Source: Alphaproteobacteria bacterium (GTDB taxonomy: Bacteria > Pseudomonadota > Alphaproteobacteria > SHVP01). From it: a stretch of 64,000 nucleotides of DNA. Location of the stretch: positions 434,001 through 498,000 of the forward strand of contig JAVJOO010000005.1 of the NCBI GenBank assembly GCA_040216735.1. The letters run 5' to 3'. The first letter of the stretch is position 1. Each line of letters opens with the position of its first letter. Positions 25,507-34,763 of this stretch are shown here, one piece after another. Made by a program: the position numbers and the translations under genes. A model generated the notes under the pieces. It made no database searches and was not told the DNA's origin. It worked only from the letters and a program-made list of their open reading frames with translations.

Positions 25507-25893
25507 ATGGGCGACAAATACGACGCCGGTTTGCGCAAACTCGAAGAGATTGTCGGGACCGAGACCGCCGAAGCGGCGCTCAAGGCTTTCGACGACATCG
25601 ACCCCGACATCGGTCGGTATTTGGCCGAATCGGTTTACGGCGACCTGTACCAGCGCCCGGGGATCGACCTCAAGACTCGGCAACTGTGCACGGTGGCAGC
25701 ATTGACCGCCCTCGCCGCGTTCAAACCGCATTTGAAGACACACATAGACGGCGCCCTCAACGCTGGGGCGGCTCCGGCCGAGGTGATCGAAGTGATCCTG
25801 CAGATGTCTGCCTACGCCGGCTTCCCCGCCGCGACGACCGGACTGGCCGCAGCCCGCGAGGTGTTTCAAAAGCGCGGGGTCAAACCGCGTTAG
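25507..25893 (+). CDS. Carboxymuconolactone decarboxylase/AhpD-family protein
   Basis: The 128-residue all-helical protein shows DLKTRQLCTVAALTAL, LKTHIDGALNAGA and YAGFPAA, the usual CMD pattern. A single cysteine (LC) is present; the paired CxxC of AhpD-type peroxidase partners is absent, so a decarboxylase or lactone-acting role is more likely than a redox one. It starts 11 bp after the small hydro-lyase subunit and is probably in the same operon. Confidence 0.82.
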   Translation: MGDKYDAGLRKLEEIVGTETAEAALKAFDDIDPDIGRYLAESVYGDLYQRPGIDLKTRQLCTVAALTALAAFKPHLKTHIDGALNAGAAPAEVIEVILQMSAYAGFPAATTGLAAAREVFQKRGVKPR

Positions 25894-26006
25894 GCGCGCG
25901 GTACCGGTCGGTCCACGCGACGCGACATCGCCGGCGCTTCCCTTGACCGAACGGGAAAGCCCCCGTCAAATGCGCCGCAACAAGATCACCGGATAGGGAG
26001 ACCCAA

Positions 26007-27035
26007 ATGAAAGCGATCGTTCTGAGCAAGAACGGCGGGCCGGAGGCCCTTAAATATCAGACCATCGCAACGCCCGAGCCCGGTCCGGGCGAAGTGCTGG
26101 TGCGGGTCTATGCCGCAGGCGTCAATCACGTCGACATCGACATCCGCAACGGTCTGTCCGGCATGGAGGGAAGTTTTCCCCACATCCTCGGGGTCGACGC
26201 GGCCGGCGAGGTGGCCAAGGTCGGCGACGGCGTGCGCCAGTGGAAAAAGGGCGATCGGGTGGCGCCCCACTTCATTTTGAGCTGCGGCGTCTGCCAAAAC
26301 TGCATGGCAGGGAAAGAAAACATCTGCCTGGCCTTCGGGATCCTCGGCGCCACCGCCTGGGGCACCTATGCGGAATACGTGAAGGTCGGCGCGCACAACC
26401 TCGTCGCCATCCCTGACAAGTTGGACTACGACCAGGCCGTCTCGGCCTATGTCCCATTCGCCACCGCCTGGGAAGCTTTGGTGGAAGTCGGTAAGATTCA
26501 AGCTGGCGAGAATGTACTAATCAACGCCGCGAGCAGTGGCGTGGGTTCGGCCGGCATCCAAATCGCCAAACTGGCCGGCGCGCGCGTGCTGACGACGTCC
26601 AGTTCGGCGCAAAAGCTGGCGCGCGCTAAGAAACTCGGCGCCGATGTCGGCATCAACTACCGGACTCAGAAGATCGGCGCCCAGTCCCGCAAGATGACCG
26701 GCGGCCTCGGCGTCGACCTCGCCCTTGAGATGGTCGGTGGCGAGACGCTGAAAGAGACCATTGACGCCCTCGCACCCGGCGGGCGGATCGTCACCGTCGG
26801 CGCGCACGGCGGTGAACAAGTCGACTTCGACATGATCGAATTTTTCCGCAAACACATCTCAATGCATGGCTGCGGTCGGTCGACCAAGGCAATGGCACGG
26901 CACGTCCTCGAACTTACCGCGGAGAAAAAGCTCAAGCCGGTGATTCACAAACGGTTCGCCCTGAAGGACGCCGCCGAAGCTCACAAGCTGATGGAGAGCC
27001 GCAAGTTCTTCGGACGCATGGTCCTCAATCCTTAG
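26007..27035 (+). CDS. Zinc-type alcohol dehydrogenase/quinone reductase (MDR family)
   Basis: The 342-residue MDR protein has a GroES-like first domain and a Rossmann domain with SSGVGSAGIQIAK near residue 175. CGVCQNCMAGKENIC keeps the four structural-zinc cysteines, and GVNHVDIDIRNG replaces the catalytic-zinc cysteine pattern (NHVD rather than a C-x-T motif). It may therefore act as a quinone or enoyl reductase rather than a true alcohol dehydrogenase. Start is 114 bp after the CMD gene with GGGAG before it. A paralogue lies at 61466. Confidence 0.85.
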   Translation: MKAIVLSKNGGPEALKYQTIATPEPGPGEVLVRVYAAGVNHVDIDIRNGLSGMEGSFPHILGVDAAGEVAKVGDGVRQWKKGDRVAPHFILSCGVCQNCMAGKENICLAFGILGATAWGTYAEYVKVGAHNLVAIPDKLDYDQAVSAYVPFATAWEALVEVGKIQAGENVLINAASSGVGSAGIQIAKLAGARVLTTSSSAQKLARAKKLGADVGINYRTQKIGAQSRKMTGGLGVDLALEMVGGETLKETIDALAPGGRIVTVGAHGGEQVDFDMIEFFRKHISMHGCGRSTKAMARHVLELTAEKKLKPVIHKRFALKDAAEAHKLMESRKFFGRMVLNP

Positions 27036-27058
27036 GCTGACATAGAGAGGCCCCACCG

Positions 27059-27997
27059 ATGGTAAGCAACCCCTTCATCGACAAAGACGTCCCAGGCCCC
27101 AAGCGCGATTATGTCGGTTACGGTCGGGACGTACCCAAGGTGCGCTGGCCTAACAACGCCCGGGTCGCCGTCAACATCGTCCTCAACTATGAGGAAGGCT
27201 CGGAATATACCCACCCCGCGGGCGACAAAAAGAACGACGGGCTGACCGAGATTCCCTACATGATGGACCCCCAGTACCGCGACCTCGCCGCCGAGTCGGT
27301 CTACGAGTATGGTTCGCGCGCAGGTGTGTGGCGGGTGCAACGATTGGTCGACGGCTACAAGATTCCGATCACGTTCTTTGCCGCGGCGACCGCGTTGGAA
27401 CGCAACCCCGAAGTTGCGTCGTGGCTGAAGGAGTCCGAGCACGAACCTTGCAGCCACGGCTGGCGCTGGGAGGAAGTCTGGACCCTATCGCGCGAAGAAG
27501 AAAAGCAACACATGCTGTGGGCGATCGAGTCCTTCAAGCGGACGGTCGGCCAACGACCCCAAGGATGGTACTGCCGCTATGGACCTTCGGTTCATACGCG
27601 TGAATTGCTGGTCGAAGAAGGCGGTTTCGTCTACGACGCGGACGCCTATAACGACGACCTTCCCTACTTTCAGGAGGTCAAAGGCAAGCGGCACCTGATC
27701 GTGCCTTACAGCTTTACCTATAACGATGCGCGCTTCGTCTTGGCGCAAGGCTACGGGTCGCCATCGGATTTCGCGGACTACTTGAAGCGCGCGTTCGATA
27801 CCCTGTGGGAAGAAGGCGCCGAACGGCCGCGGATGATGTCGATCGGCCTACATCCACGCATGATCGGCCAGGCGGCGCGGATCTCCGGCCTCAAGGAATT
27901 TATCGAATACGCTCTGAACAAGGGCGATGTGTGGTTCGCCAAACGGATCGACATCGCCAACTGGTGGCTCGAACACCACGAAGAGTTCAAGCCCTGA
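27059..27997 (+). CDS. PuuE-like polysaccharide deacetylase-fold hydrolase (second copy)
   Basis: The 312-residue paralogue of the allantoinase at 14263 shares RDYVGYGRDVPKVRWP, NIVLNYEEGSEY, EYGSRAGVWRVQRL, NDDLPYF and MMSIGLHPRMIGQAAR. It differs in the substrate loops: RPQGWYCRYGPS replaces the RPLGWYTGR motif, and HPRMIGQ replaces HCRLSGR. Substrate is therefore likely different from allantoin, for example another cyclic ureide or imide. It follows the MDR gene by 23 bp. Confidence 0.82.
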   Translation: MVSNPFIDKDVPGPKRDYVGYGRDVPKVRWPNNARVAVNIVLNYEEGSEYTHPAGDKKNDGLTEIPYMMDPQYRDLAAESVYEYGSRAGVWRVQRLVDGYKIPITFFAAATALERNPEVASWLKESEHEPCSHGWRWEEVWTLSREEEKQHMLWAIESFKRTVGQRPQGWYCRYGPSVHTRELLVEEGGFVYDADAYNDDLPYFQEVKGKRHLIVPYSFTYNDARFVLAQGYGSPSDFADYLKRAFDTLWEEGAERPRMMSIGLHPRMIGQAARISGLKEFIEYALNKGDVWFAKRIDIANWWLEHHEEFKP

Positions 27998-28003
27998 TCC
28001 CTA

Positions 28004-29350
28004 CTAGCTGAACAGGATTGGCGCCTTGCGAAGGTGCCAATCCGTTTCACGCTGGTAGGCGGCACCCGCGCGCAGCAAAGCGGGCTCGCTCCACCACGGT
28101 CCCTCCAGCATTACTCCGATTGGCAAGTTGTTGCCGGTTAAACCACACGGCAGCGAGATCGCCGGGGTACCGGACAACCCAGCGCCGTAGGTGAACTTGG
28201 TCGCGTCGTGCGTGGCGTCGAGCAGTTTGCGCGAATCCTGGATGAGGGCGGGCTCGCCCGGCATCGTCGGCGTCAGGACCATATCGACTCCGCTGAACAG
28301 GTCGGCCAGCGTCCGTTTCCAAGTTTCTTGAGCACGCATGCCGCGCGCGTAGTCCGTACCGGTATGGACGAAACCGGTTTTCATCCGTTCCAGAACGGCC
28401 GGCGAAATCATCTCAGGCTGGTTTTCGATCACGTCGCCGAAGTGAGCGCACAGGTCTGAATAGATCATCGTCGCGGCCCAGCGATGGGCGGTCTCGGCCC
28501 CCGCCACCGTCACCTTGTGCAGCGTTGCCCCGAGACGCTCGAAGGTTTTGGCGGCGTCGGCAACGGCGGCTGCCACATCCGGGTGGAGGTCGTCATAGAA
28601 GAAGTTCTCCGGCACGCCTATCCGAACCCCGGCGACGCCGTCGCCAAGCGTCGGCAGGAAGTTCTCCAGAGGCCGGTCCGCCGAGAGGGGGTCCTTCGGA
28701 TCGAAACCCGCCAAGACAGCAAAGAGACGCGCGACATCCTCGACCCGACGCGCCATCGGACCGACGGTATCGAAGCGGACGCTGACTGGGGTGACGCCGT
28801 GATTGGAGATGCGGCCGTGGGTGGGGCGCAACGCCGTCACGCCGTTCATCGCGCCAGGCAAACGGACCGATCCGCCGGTGTCGGACCCGAGCGCGCCGAC
28901 GCACATATCGGCAGCCAGCGCCGCACCGGACCCGCCGCTCGACCCGCCAGGTATCCGGTCGAGATCCCAGGGGTTGTGGCACGCGCCAATGATTGGGTTA
29001 TCGGAGCGCACGCCGAACGCGAGTTCGTGCATCGTCACCTTCCCCACCATCACCGCGCCCGCCGCACGGACCCGCCGCATGACCTCGGCGTCGTGGTTGG
29101 GGACGTGGTCCTTGTAGAGCAGCGAGCCGCTGGTGGTTCGAGTTCCCGCCGTCGCGATATTGTCCTTCACCGCGATCGGCATGCCGTGCAGGAGGCCAAG
29201 CCAACGCCCCTCAGCGGCGGCATGGTCGGCCCGCTGCGCCTGTTCGCGCGCGGCATCCTCGGTCACGGTTATGAAAGCGTTTACGGCATCGTCGTGGTGG
29301 CGAATGCGGTCGAGACAGACGTCCAGGGATTCACGGGCGGTGACGGTCAT
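28004..29350 (-). CDS. Amidase-signature hydrolase
   Basis: The 448-residue amidase has Lys in GMPIAVKDNIATAG, then PGGSSGGSGAALAADM and GSDTGGSVRLPGAMNG with the Ser-cisSer pair, so the catalytic triad is intact. It converges with the PuuE-like gene (6-bp gap) and overlaps the DehI-like gene upstream by 4 bp (ATGA), so these two minus-strand genes are translated as a unit. Confidence 0.87.
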   Translation of the reverse strand: MTVTARESLDVCLDRIRHHDDAVNAFITVTEDAAREQAQRADHAAAEGRWLGLLHGMPIAVKDNIATAGTRTTSGSLLYKDHVPNHDAEVMRRVRAAGAVMVGKVTMHELAFGVRSDNPIIGACHNPWDLDRIPGGSSGGSGAALAADMCVGALGSDTGGSVRLPGAMNGVTALRPTHGRISNHGVTPVSVRFDTVGPMARRVEDVARLFAVLAGFDPKDPLSADRPLENFLPTLGDGVAGVRIGVPENFFYDDLHPDVAAAVADAAKTFERLGATLHKVTVAGAETAHRWAATMIYSDLCAHFGDVIENQPEMISPAVLERMKTGFVHTGTDYARGMRAQETWKRTLADLFSGVDMVLTPTMPGEPALIQDSRKLLDATHDATKFTYGAGLSGTPAISLPCGLTGNNLPIGVMLEGPWWSEPALLRAGAAYQRETDWHLRKAPILFS

Positions 29351-30162
29351 ACGTTCTTTTCTTCCATTAGGGCAGCGGCGAGGAGCCGACCGACGACAAT
29401 CATTTCAGGGATGCGGCGCGAGAACTTTTCTACCGATTCCGTCACGGCCGCGCGATTCGTAATCAAGAGCGGGGGAGCCGGCGCGATGTTCAGGCCCGCA
29501 ACCAGGCGCGGCACTTCGTGTCGGCCTGCTTCTGCGACAGCGTGCGCGGCAGTTAAGATCGAGCCGTCGTCGAAGCGTCGGCCCAGCGCCGTGGCGGCAG
29601 CGCCGAGGAAGCCCGGCCAGTTCGCCAGGTGTCGGTAAAGGCTGGGCACGATGCCGTCGCCGGCCGTCTCGGACGACTCGAGTCTGCCGACGGCGACACG
29701 CAGTTCGGCCGGAAACGCATCGGGCGAAACCATCGGCGGCACATGCTTGGGTGCCTCGGGAAGCCGTTCGTCGCCAAAGACCGATCCCTCTAGGGCGTCA
29801 GGGTCGAGCGAACGGGCAGACAAAATGTGATCGAGCAAGGCGGCGCACGTGTAGTTCATCGGATTGGCGCGGTTGTAAGCGGCAACCACCGCGCCGATCG
29901 CCGCGCGGTCGTCCGGCGCGGCTCCGAGCGAAAGGCGCGCCGGCGGGGCGCCGGCGGCGGCGACACGCGCCGCGGTGCGTTGCAGCCGACCCGATGCCAG
30001 GAGCGGCGCGACGATATCCCACATCCAGGCCAAAGCACCGTCGATACCCGCCAAATTGCGGTAGAATAGAGCGACAAACGGCACGCCCATACGAATGCGT
30101 ATCTCGCCGTAAAGATGAGCGATATCGGTGGGTGCGTCGGTTTCCGGAACTTCTAGAAGCAT
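29347..30162 (-). CDS. DehI-like two-repeat protein
   Basis: The 271-residue protein has two similar halves. The first contains EIRIRMGVPFVALFYRNLA and GALAWMWDIVAPLLASG; the second contains GIVPSLYRHLANWPGFLGAA. This internal duplication and the VP-F-x-x-x-x-R-x-L-A pattern resemble the group I 2-haloacid dehalogenase family (DehI), which is an all-helical pseudo-dimer. The key dehalogenase aspartate could not be verified by eye, so haloacid hydrolysis is only a possibility. AGGAACC precedes the start. The downstream amidase gene overlaps by 4 bp. Confidence 0.55.
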   Translation of the reverse strand: MLLEVPETDAPTDIAHLYGEIRIRMGVPFVALFYRNLAGIDGALAWMWDIVAPLLASGRLQRTAARVAAAGAPPARLSLGAAPDDRAAIGAVVAAYNRANPMNYTCAALLDHILSARSLDPDALEGSVFGDERLPEAPKHVPPMVSPDAFPAELRVAVGRLESSETAGDGIVPSLYRHLANWPGFLGAAATALGRRFDDGSILTAAHAVAEAGRHEVPRLVAGLNIAPAPPLLITNRAAVTESVEKFSRRIPEMIVVGRLLAAALMEEKNV

Positions 30163-30339
30163 TTTTCGGTTCCTGCGCTTGCCATCTCGGCACCCATATC
30201 CCAGCCGCAGCCAAATGCCTAGGGCGCAAACCCCTTTCTGTTGGTCCGGACATTAGCTAGTGTACTTTCTGGCTGCGTTCGGGCCGGCTTATCACCGCCG
30301 AGGCTGGCCAGCATTGACCAACATCTAGGGAGGAACCCC

Positions 30340-31446
30340 GTGAAAGGGAAATTGTTACTCGGTACGGTTGCCGCAATCGCAACCGCCGCACTTGGCGCTC
30401 TGTCGCCCGCGTCCGCGCAAGGCATGGACGCCGCAAAGCAAATGGTTCAAACGCACCGGGCCTTGCCGGTGTTTTCAGCTCCTGGCCCGGCATTCGACGC
30501 TAAGTCGTGCGCCGGCGGTAAGCGGATCTTGACCATGCCGGTCTCGAGCGCCAATCCGTTCACCAAGAACATCGCGCTCGCCATCATCGAAGCCGCCAAG
30601 GAAGTCGGCGTCGAAGTGGTCGAGTGGGAGAACCAAGCCCAGCCGACCCAGTGGGTCCAGGGCATGAACTTCGCGATCAACGAAAAGTTCGACCTCATCG
30701 ATCTGCTCGGTGGTATCGATCCGGGCGTGATCGTGCCGCAGATCCAGGCCGCCAAGAATGCCGGGATCAAAGTCAAGACCTCGCACTTCTACGATCTAAC
30801 CCAGACCCCGCATGCAAGCCTCGACGGCACCGTGCCGTTGTCGTTCTATAAGGTCGGCCAGATCATCGCCAACTGGACCATTGCCGACTCGGGCGGAAAA
30901 GCCAATGTCGTCATTATCGGCTCCGACGAAATCCTGCCGACCGGCCCGTTCGTGAAGGGTATCCGCGACACCCTGAAAGCGAATTGCCCGGATTGTAAGG
31001 AAGTCGCCTACATCAATGCGCCGGTGCCGGAGTGGGCAACCAAGATCCAGCCGAGCGTTCAGTCGGCGCTTCTCGCCAATCCCGACGTCAACTACCTGAT
31101 CCCGATCTACGACTCTATGTCGGGCTTTGTGGTGCCGGGCGTGCGGATCGCAGGTAAGAGCAATTCGGTCAAGATCGCGACCTTTAACGGTACGCCGTTC
31201 GTGATCGACATGATCCAACAGGGTCAGGTCCACATGGATGTGGGCGAAAGCCTGGGATGGATCGGACGCGCGATCCTCGACTCCCACATGCGCACCCTGT
31301 GCGGATTGGAAGAGCCGAAGGAATTGAACGTTCCGTTCTACATCTTCGATAAAGACAATGCGAAAGACGCCGGCACGCCGGCCGAACTCGACCGCGGTTA
31401 CGGCGACGTGCATGTCGCTGGCTTCCGCAAGCTCTGGGGCCTCTAA
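30340..31446 (+). CDS. ABC transporter periplasmic sugar/solute-binding protein
   Basis: The 368-residue protein starts with GTG at 30340, supported by AGGGAGG 6-7 nt upstream and a clean Sec signal (VKGKLLLGTVAAIATAALG, cleavage near ASAQ). The mature domain matches the ribose-type (PBP type I) binding proteins: LTMPVSSANPFTKNIALAII, then GIDPGVIVPQIQAAKNAGI. It feeds the ATPase and permease encoded next. A large hairpin follows its stop codon. In the 177 bp upstream (30163-30339) no clear promoter was seen. Confidence 0.85.
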   Translation: MKGKLLLGTVAAIATAALGALSPASAQGMDAAKQMVQTHRALPVFSAPGPAFDAKSCAGGKRILTMPVSSANPFTKNIALAIIEAAKEVGVEVVEWENQAQPTQWVQGMNFAINEKFDLIDLLGGIDPGVIVPQIQAAKNAGIKVKTSHFYDLTQTPHASLDGTVPLSFYKVGQIIANWTIADSGGKANVVIIGSDEILPTGPFVKGIRDTLKANCPDCKEVAYINAPVPEWATKIQPSVQSALLANPDVNYLIPIYDSMSGFVVPGVRIAGKSNSVKIATFNGTPFVIDMIQQGQVHMDVGESLGWIGRAILDSHMRTLCGLEEPKELNVPFYIFDKDNAKDAGTPAELDRGYGDVHVAGFRKLWGL

Positions 31447-33065
31447 TTAGCTCCGAGCAACGCAACGGAACGGGGGCGCCGGATTCCGGCGCCCCCGCGC
31501 TGTTGGCGGAACATCTCTCCAAGACTTTCGGCGGCGAGCGTGCCCTAGACGACGTTACGTTCAGCGTATTGCCTGGCGAAGTCCACGGCCTGCTGGGCCA
31601 GAACGGATCGGGCAAATCGACCCTGATCAAGACCCTGTCGGGGTTTCACCATCCCGATTCGGGCGGCCGACTAAAAATATACGGGAAAGACGTCGGGCTG
31701 CCCCTGCCGCCCGGTCAATTCCGCCGCCACGGGCTTGCCTTCGTGCACCAGCACTTGGGCCTCGTGCCAAGCATCAACGTGCTCGAGAATTTTTTTGTTG
31801 GCGACCTCGCCACTAAACAGACCGGGTTCATCAACTGGGGCGAACTGCGGCGCAAGGCAATTGACACCTTTGCGCGCTTCAACCTTAACATCGACCCCGA
31901 TGCGCGCGTAGCCGATCTGCCCCAAGTGGAACGAGCGCTGCTCGCGATCGTTCGCGCGTTCGAGGACATTCGTGCCGAGCAAGCGGAGCACGGGACGCCC
32001 GGGATTCTATTTCTCGACGAGCCGACGCCCTTTCTCCCGAAGGAAGGCGTCGACCAATTGTTCACGTTGGTGCGCGGTATCGTTCGCGAAGGCGCTAGCG
32101 TGGTGTTCGTCTCGCATGACGTCGACGAGGTGATGGAGATCACCGACCGCGCGACCATCTTGAGAGACGGTCGCGTCGCCGGCACGCTGGTGACCAAGGA
32201 TGCCGACAAGGACGCTTTTATTGCCATGATCATCGGCAGCCGCGTCGAGCCGTTCCAGGCCGTGCCTCAGGATTTCGGGACCAAGAAGGCCGATATTACG
32301 ATTCGAGGGCTCACCGGCGGATCGTTGGACAATCTGTCGCTGGACCTGCACAAGGGCGAGGTCATCGGCCTGACCGGTCTGATTGGATCTGGCTTCGACG
32401 AGATCCCTTCGATGCTTTTCGGCGCCACGAATGCGGACGCCGGGACCTTGGTCATGAACGGGGAAGCCACCGACCTTTCCAATACCAAGCCGCGCGATGC
32501 GATCGACCGCGGGATTGCCTTCTTACCGGCGGACCGTTTGGGCGCGGCCGGCGTGGGCGAGTTGACCCTCACTGACAACATGACACTTACCATCCTTCCC
32601 AAGATGCGGACCGTCTACGGTCTCGACCGGCGCGCCATGCGCGAAAGGACCGACAAACTCGGCAAAGAGTACGACGTACGCCCCAACGCCCCATTGATGA
32701 AACTGGCCTCACTGAGCGGCGGCAACCAACAAAAGGTGCTGTTGGCGAAATGGCTGCAGACCAACCCCCCGCTCCTGCTGCTGGACGAACCGACCCAGGG
32801 CGTCGACGTCGGCGCGCGCCAACAGGTGTTCGGCGCGATCGCCGAGGCTGCGGAACAGGGATCGGCGGTCATATGCGCCAGTACAGACTATGAACAGCTA
32901 TCGCAAATCTGCGACCGCGTGTTCATTTTCGCCCGCGGCAAAATCGTCCAAGAGCTGCGCGGCAGCGACGTGACCAAAGATCGAATCGCGGAACAAACAT
33001 TGCTGAGCCTCAGCCTCGCGGGAAGCCGCGGCGCGGCGACCGATACCACCGGAGTACCTGCATGA
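31446..33065 (+). CDS. Ribose-type ABC transporter ATPase with two nucleotide-binding domains
   Basis: The protein of more than 520 residues has two ABC domains. The first has GQNGSGKST (Walker A) and ILFLDEPT, but its signature region PQVERALLAIVRAF deviates from LSGGQ. The second has a degenerate P-loop (GLIGSGFDE) and SLSGGNQQKVLLAKW with LLLLDEPTQGVDVG. This asymmetry is usual in RbsA-type proteins. The start is unresolved. The only standard codon near the domain boundary is TTG at 31503, which has no SD and leaves a short N-terminus. The frame stays open through an ATT at 31446. The stop overlaps the permease start (ATGA). Confidence 0.8.
   Translation: MSSEQRNGTGAPDSGAPALLAEHLSKTFGGERALDDVTFSVLPGEVHGLLGQNGSGKSTLIKTLSGFHHPDSGGRLKIYGKDVGLPLPPGQFRRHGLAFVHQHLGLVPSINVLENFFVGDLATKQTGFINWGELRRKAIDTFARFNLNIDPDARVADLPQVERALLAIVRAFEDIRAEQAEHGTPGILFLDEPTPFLPKEGVDQLFTLVRGIVREGASVVFVSHDVDEVMEITDRATILRDGRVAGTLVTKDADKDAFIAMIIGSRVEPFQAVPQDFGTKKADITIRGLTGGSLDNLSLDLHKGEVIGLTGLIGSGFDEIPSMLFGATNADAGTLVMNGEATDLSNTKPRDAIDRGIAFLPADRLGAAGVGELTLTDNMTLTILPKMRTVYGLDRRAMRERTDKLGKEYDVRPNAPLMKLASLSGGNQQKVLLAKWLQTNPPLLLLDEPTQGVDVGARQQVFGAIAEAAEQGSAVICASTDYEQLSQICDRVFIFARGKIVQELRGSDVTKDRIAEQTLLSLSLAGSRGAATDTTGVPA
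31471..31497 (+). other. Perfect 12-bp hairpin between binding protein and ATPase genes
   Basis: The arms 31471-31482 and 31486-31497 are perfectly complementary around a 3-nt centre, about 25 bp after the binding-protein stop. No T-run follows, so it is not a standard terminator; an mRNA-stabilising or partial attenuation element is likely. It lies next to, or within the 5' end of, the ATPase coding region, depending on the start used. Confidence 0.7.
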
Positions 33066-34060
33066 CCGACACGACAAGCGCCGCCCCAAAGAAGAATAGC
33101 CGGACTTGGGCAACCGAGTTGGAGCGCTATGCGCTGTTGATCGCCTGGGTGCTGTTGATTCTATTTTTCTCGCAGGTCGCGCCGGCGTCGTTCCTAACCT
33201 GGTCGACCTTTTCATCGATCATCTTCGGATCGCAAGCGGTGCTGCTGGTCTTAACCTTGGCCTTGATCATCCCGCTGACAGCGGGGGACTTCGACCTATC
33301 GGTGGCGGCCGTCCTCACCTTCTCGGCGATGTTGCTCGCCATCTTGAACGCGAAGCTGGGCTGGCCGCTGTGGGGCGCCTTCTTGGTGTGTCTCGGCATG
33401 GGACTGGCCATCGGCCTGATCAACGCGTTCTTCATCCTGTATTTCCGAATCCATTCCTTGATCGTCACCTTGGGCACCGCCTCCATCATCCAGGGGTTGA
33501 TCTTGTGGGTGTCGGGGTCGCAGACGCTGAGCGGCGTTTCCAACACGCTGATCGAATGGGTCATCGTGAAGCGGTTTCTCCAGATCCCGTTGGCCTTCTA
33601 TTACGCGATCATCTTGGCTGCGATCATCTGGTACGTCTTCGAATACACGTCGATTGGCCGCCGGCTTCTGTTTGTCGGGCGGGGGCGTGAGGTCGCGCGG
33701 TTGAGCGGAATCAGCGTGACACGGGTTCGCGCTGGCTCGCTGGTGGCTTCGGCGATGCTTGCTTCGCTGGCCGGGATCATCAACGGCGGTACGACCGGCG
33801 GGGCCGACCCGCTATCGGGCCTGACGTTCTTGCTACCGGCGTTCGCCGCCGCATTCCTTGGCGCGACGGCGATCATTCCTGGCCGGTTCAATCCAATCGG
33901 ATCGGTCATCGCAGTCTTTTTCCTGGTGACTGGGATCACCGGGTTGAACTTCCTCGGCGTCGACACCTTCGTACAGAATATCTTCAACGGTGCTGCGCTG
34001 ATCGTCGCGGTATCGGCGTCCCAGCTCGTGCGCGGTCGCGAAGAACAGGGCATCACGTAA
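33062..34060 (+). CDS. Ribose-type ABC transporter permease
   Basis: The 332-residue membrane protein has 8-10 hydrophobic segments and the family motif PLTAGDFDLSVAAVLTFSAM (RbsC-like G-x-x-D-L-S-V). Near residue 210 a cytoplasmic loop RRLLFVGRGREVARLSGISV is the usual ATPase-contact region. It overlaps the ATPase gene by 4 bp. The isochorismatase-fold gene follows 10 bp downstream, suggesting that the imported compound carries a carbamoyl or amide group. Confidence 0.88.
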   Translation: MTDTTSAAPKKNSRTWATELERYALLIAWVLLILFFSQVAPASFLTWSTFSSIIFGSQAVLLVLTLALIIPLTAGDFDLSVAAVLTFSAMLLAILNAKLGWPLWGAFLVCLGMGLAIGLINAFFILYFRIHSLIVTLGTASIIQGLILWVSGSQTLSGVSNTLIEWVIVKRFLQIPLAFYYAIILAAIIWYVFEYTSIGRRLLFVGRGREVARLSGISVTRVRAGSLVASAMLASLAGIINGGTTGGADPLSGLTFLLPAFAAAFLGATAIIPGRFNPIGSVIAVFFLVTGITGLNFLGVDTFVQNIFNGAALIVAVSASQLVRGREEQGIT

Positions 34061-34070
34061 GGAGCGGGCG

Positions 34071-34763
34071 ATGGGCGATTGGCGCGACAACCTGTCCGAC
34101 GCGGACCGGGCGATCATCGAAAAGGGAAGTTGGGCGCAGCGGGCCGGTTACGGCCGGCGGCCGGCGTTGATCATTATCGACGCCCAGAACTACATGGTCG
34201 GCAAACCCGGCAACCACGACGACTACCCGTTGAGCTGCGGCGATGTCGGCTGGGAAGCGGTGAAACACATCAAGCGGATCGCCGAAACCTGCCGCGCCCG
34301 AGGCGTTCCGGTGTTCTACACCCAGTTCGTTTTAGCCCAAGACGGATCGGATGCCGGCATGTTCGATCGCAAAATCGGCGTGGCGCGCGGCGAGAACGCC
34401 TATTTCGAAGGAACCCACGGCGCCGACATCGTGGCCGACATCGCGCCCCAGCCCGGCGACATCCATTTCATCAAGAAAAAACCAAGCTCGTTTTTCGGCA
34501 CGCCGCTTCAGGCGTACCTCAACGACCGGCAGATCGACACGCTCATCATTACCGGCGGCGCGACGTGCAATTGCGTACGCGCCACGGCCTGCGAATCCTT
34601 TTCGTTGAATTATCGCACCATCGTGCCACGCGAGGCGGTGTTCGACCGGATTCCCCTGTCCCATGAGATCACACTGTTCGACATCGACCGATTCCTCGGC
34701 GACGTGGTGTCGACCGACGAGGTCGTCGGATACTTGGACGGATTGCCGCGCGCGAACGACTAA
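34071..34763 (+). CDS. Isochorismatase-family amidohydrolase (second copy)
   Basis: The 230-residue cysteine hydrolase has Asp in LIIIDAQNYMVG, Lys in KKKPSSFFGTPLQ and the nucleophile in ITGGATCNCVRATACES. It is related to the copy at 1521 in the SSFFGT(P/S)L stretch but is otherwise diverged. It is probably co-transcribed with the ribose-type transporter. AAGGAGCGGG precedes the start. It overlaps the converging permease gene by 4 bp. Confidence 0.85.
   Translation: MGDWRDNLSDADRAIIEKGSWAQRAGYGRRPALIIIDAQNYMVGKPGNHDDYPLSCGDVGWEAVKHIKRIAETCRARGVPVFYTQFVLAQDGSDAGMFDRKIGVARGENAYFEGTHGADIVADIAPQPGDIHFIKKKPSSFFGTPLQAYLNDRQIDTLIITGGATCNCVRATACESFSLNYRTIVPREAVFDRIPLSHEITLFDIDRFLGDVVSTDEVVGYLDGLPRAND

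Noticed and set aside
28484-29638. A 384-codon plus-strand frame opposite the amidase
   Set aside because: It lies antisense to an amidase with its complete catalytic motif set and has low-complexity Arg/Gly composition.
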